From Candidatus Desulfovibrio gallistercoris (GTDB lineage: Bacteria; Desulfobacterota; Desulfovibrionia; Desulfovibrionales; Desulfovibrionaceae), in assembly GCA_019118745.1 (NCBI GenBank), contig DWYJ01000077.1, positions 1-37,973 of the forward strand: a stretch of DNA of 37,973 nucleotides, written 5' to 3'. The notes below the pieces were generated by a model that had not been told where the DNA came from, searched no databases, and saw only the letters and a list, made by a program, of their open reading frames with translations. This document shows positions 36,579 through 37,973 of the stretch, one piece after another. The position numbers and the translations under genes are program-made. Numbering within the stretch: the first letter of the stretch is position 1; each line of letters opens with the position of its first letter.

Positions 36579-36613
36579 AAAAGGCGAACCTGTCCGCAGG
36601 TCCGCCTTTTTTC
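36579..36613 (+). terminator. Rho-independent terminator of the redox cluster
   Basis: AAAAGGCG (36579-36586) pairs with CGCCTTTT (36603-36610), with an inner ACCTG/CAGGT stem and TCCG loop, followed by T residues. It starts 17 bases after the stop codon. Confidence 0.88.
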
Positions 36614-36627
36614 TGATCGCATGTTTG

Positions 36628-36721
36628 CGGGGGAAGAGTCAAAGACACGAGGCACTCTCGTCCCAAAAGCAAGCGATGTGTATATATCTTGTTTGACTTA
36701 TCTATTGAAATTGTTTGCAAA
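36628..36721 (+). repeat. Dispersed repeat B, copy 3 (3' half only)
   Basis: GGGGGAAGAGTC, GACACGAGGCA and the 3' end CTATTGAAATTGTTTGCAAA match copies 1 and 2. The left G/C-rich arms and the CAGCGCGCTTTTATCG block are missing. Confidence 0.7.
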
Positions 36722-36787
36722 TTTGTCTAAACAGGCCCTGATCGCCGTGTGACGCTGAAACATCGGGCGGGTCGGTCCGCCGTATCC

Positions 36788-36905
36788 CGGCGTCCCGCCA
36801 GCGGAGGAACGCTCCGTAGCGGGACGCCGACAGCCGACGAGGCAAGATGCGCGCCATTGGGGATGACGCTTTGCCGGAACGCCTTTCCGGCTCATGAAGA
36901 GCGTC
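36788..36905. repeat. Two stable hairpins beyond the radical SAM gene
   Basis: CGGCGTCCCGC (36788-36798) pairs perfectly with GCGGGACGCCG (36819-36829). A second structure nests GCCGGAA/TTCCGGC (36873-36879 with 36885-36891) inside GACGCT/AGCGTC (36865-36870 with 36900-36905), only three bases from the stop of the minus-strand gene. No T run follows, so they may be 3' stabilising structures or a further repeat. Confidence 0.55.
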
Positions 36906-36907
36906 CA

Positions 36908-37973
<1,066 letters not shown>

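Overview
The window is GC-rich bacterial DNA, and its gene content points to a Desulfovibrio-like sulfate reducer (Desulfovibrionaceae). The pointers are the codon use, an ARMT1-like protein next to NAD kinase, and a symporter coupled to a tiny membrane partner. This placement is inferred from gene content; no marker phylogeny was possible.

Layout. Bases 1-12430 are chromosomal housekeeping: a tRNA-Glu/tRNA-Gln pair, a guanine-deaminase-like enzyme, gatB, an ARMT1-like protein and nadK on the minus strand. These are followed by a plus-strand run of a SIS protein, a FmdB-type zinc ribbon, hemC and a Lon-like protease, then a TetR regulator and a sodium:solute symporter with a 48-residue partner. 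A complete tRNA-Glu (12513-12589) marks the left edge of an accessory region. Bases 12.6-30.5 kb form a defence island. It holds a seven-repeat CRISPR array and a type I-G (formerly I-U) effector operon (cas3, csx17, csb1, csb2) with no adaptation genes. Next is a two-gene operon that I read as RADAR (rdrA ATPase, rdrB adenosine deaminase), facing a convergent dGTPase-family HD hydrolase, and then a soluble KAP-type P-loop NTPase. From 30.5 kb the chromosome resumes with apt. A redox cluster follows: a Tat-exported aldo/keto reductase, a second aldo/keto reductase, a secreted double carboxymuconolactone-decarboxylase protein, an SDR, a secreted ABM-domain protein and a secreted cyclophilin-like protein. 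The window ends in a radical SAM/SPASM gene whose 5' end runs into a (CT)15 tract.

How the genes work together. The island combines sequence-guided DNA interference (type I-G) with two enzymes expected to act on purine nucleotides: RdrB, which deaminates adenosine in RNA or ATP, and a dGTP hydrolase. A KAP NTPase of unknown role lies beside them. The secreted redox proteins probably act together on quinone-like or reactive carbonyl compounds in the envelope. This is inferred from family membership and from an inverted-repeat element shared upstream of two of the genes.

Two dispersed intergenic repeat families, called A (four copies) and B (three copies) here, are the most notable unannotated structures. 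Family A has TAGAGC/GCTCTA-type ends and a terminal hairpin whose two arms have changed together between copies. Two direct copies of A bracket the defence island.
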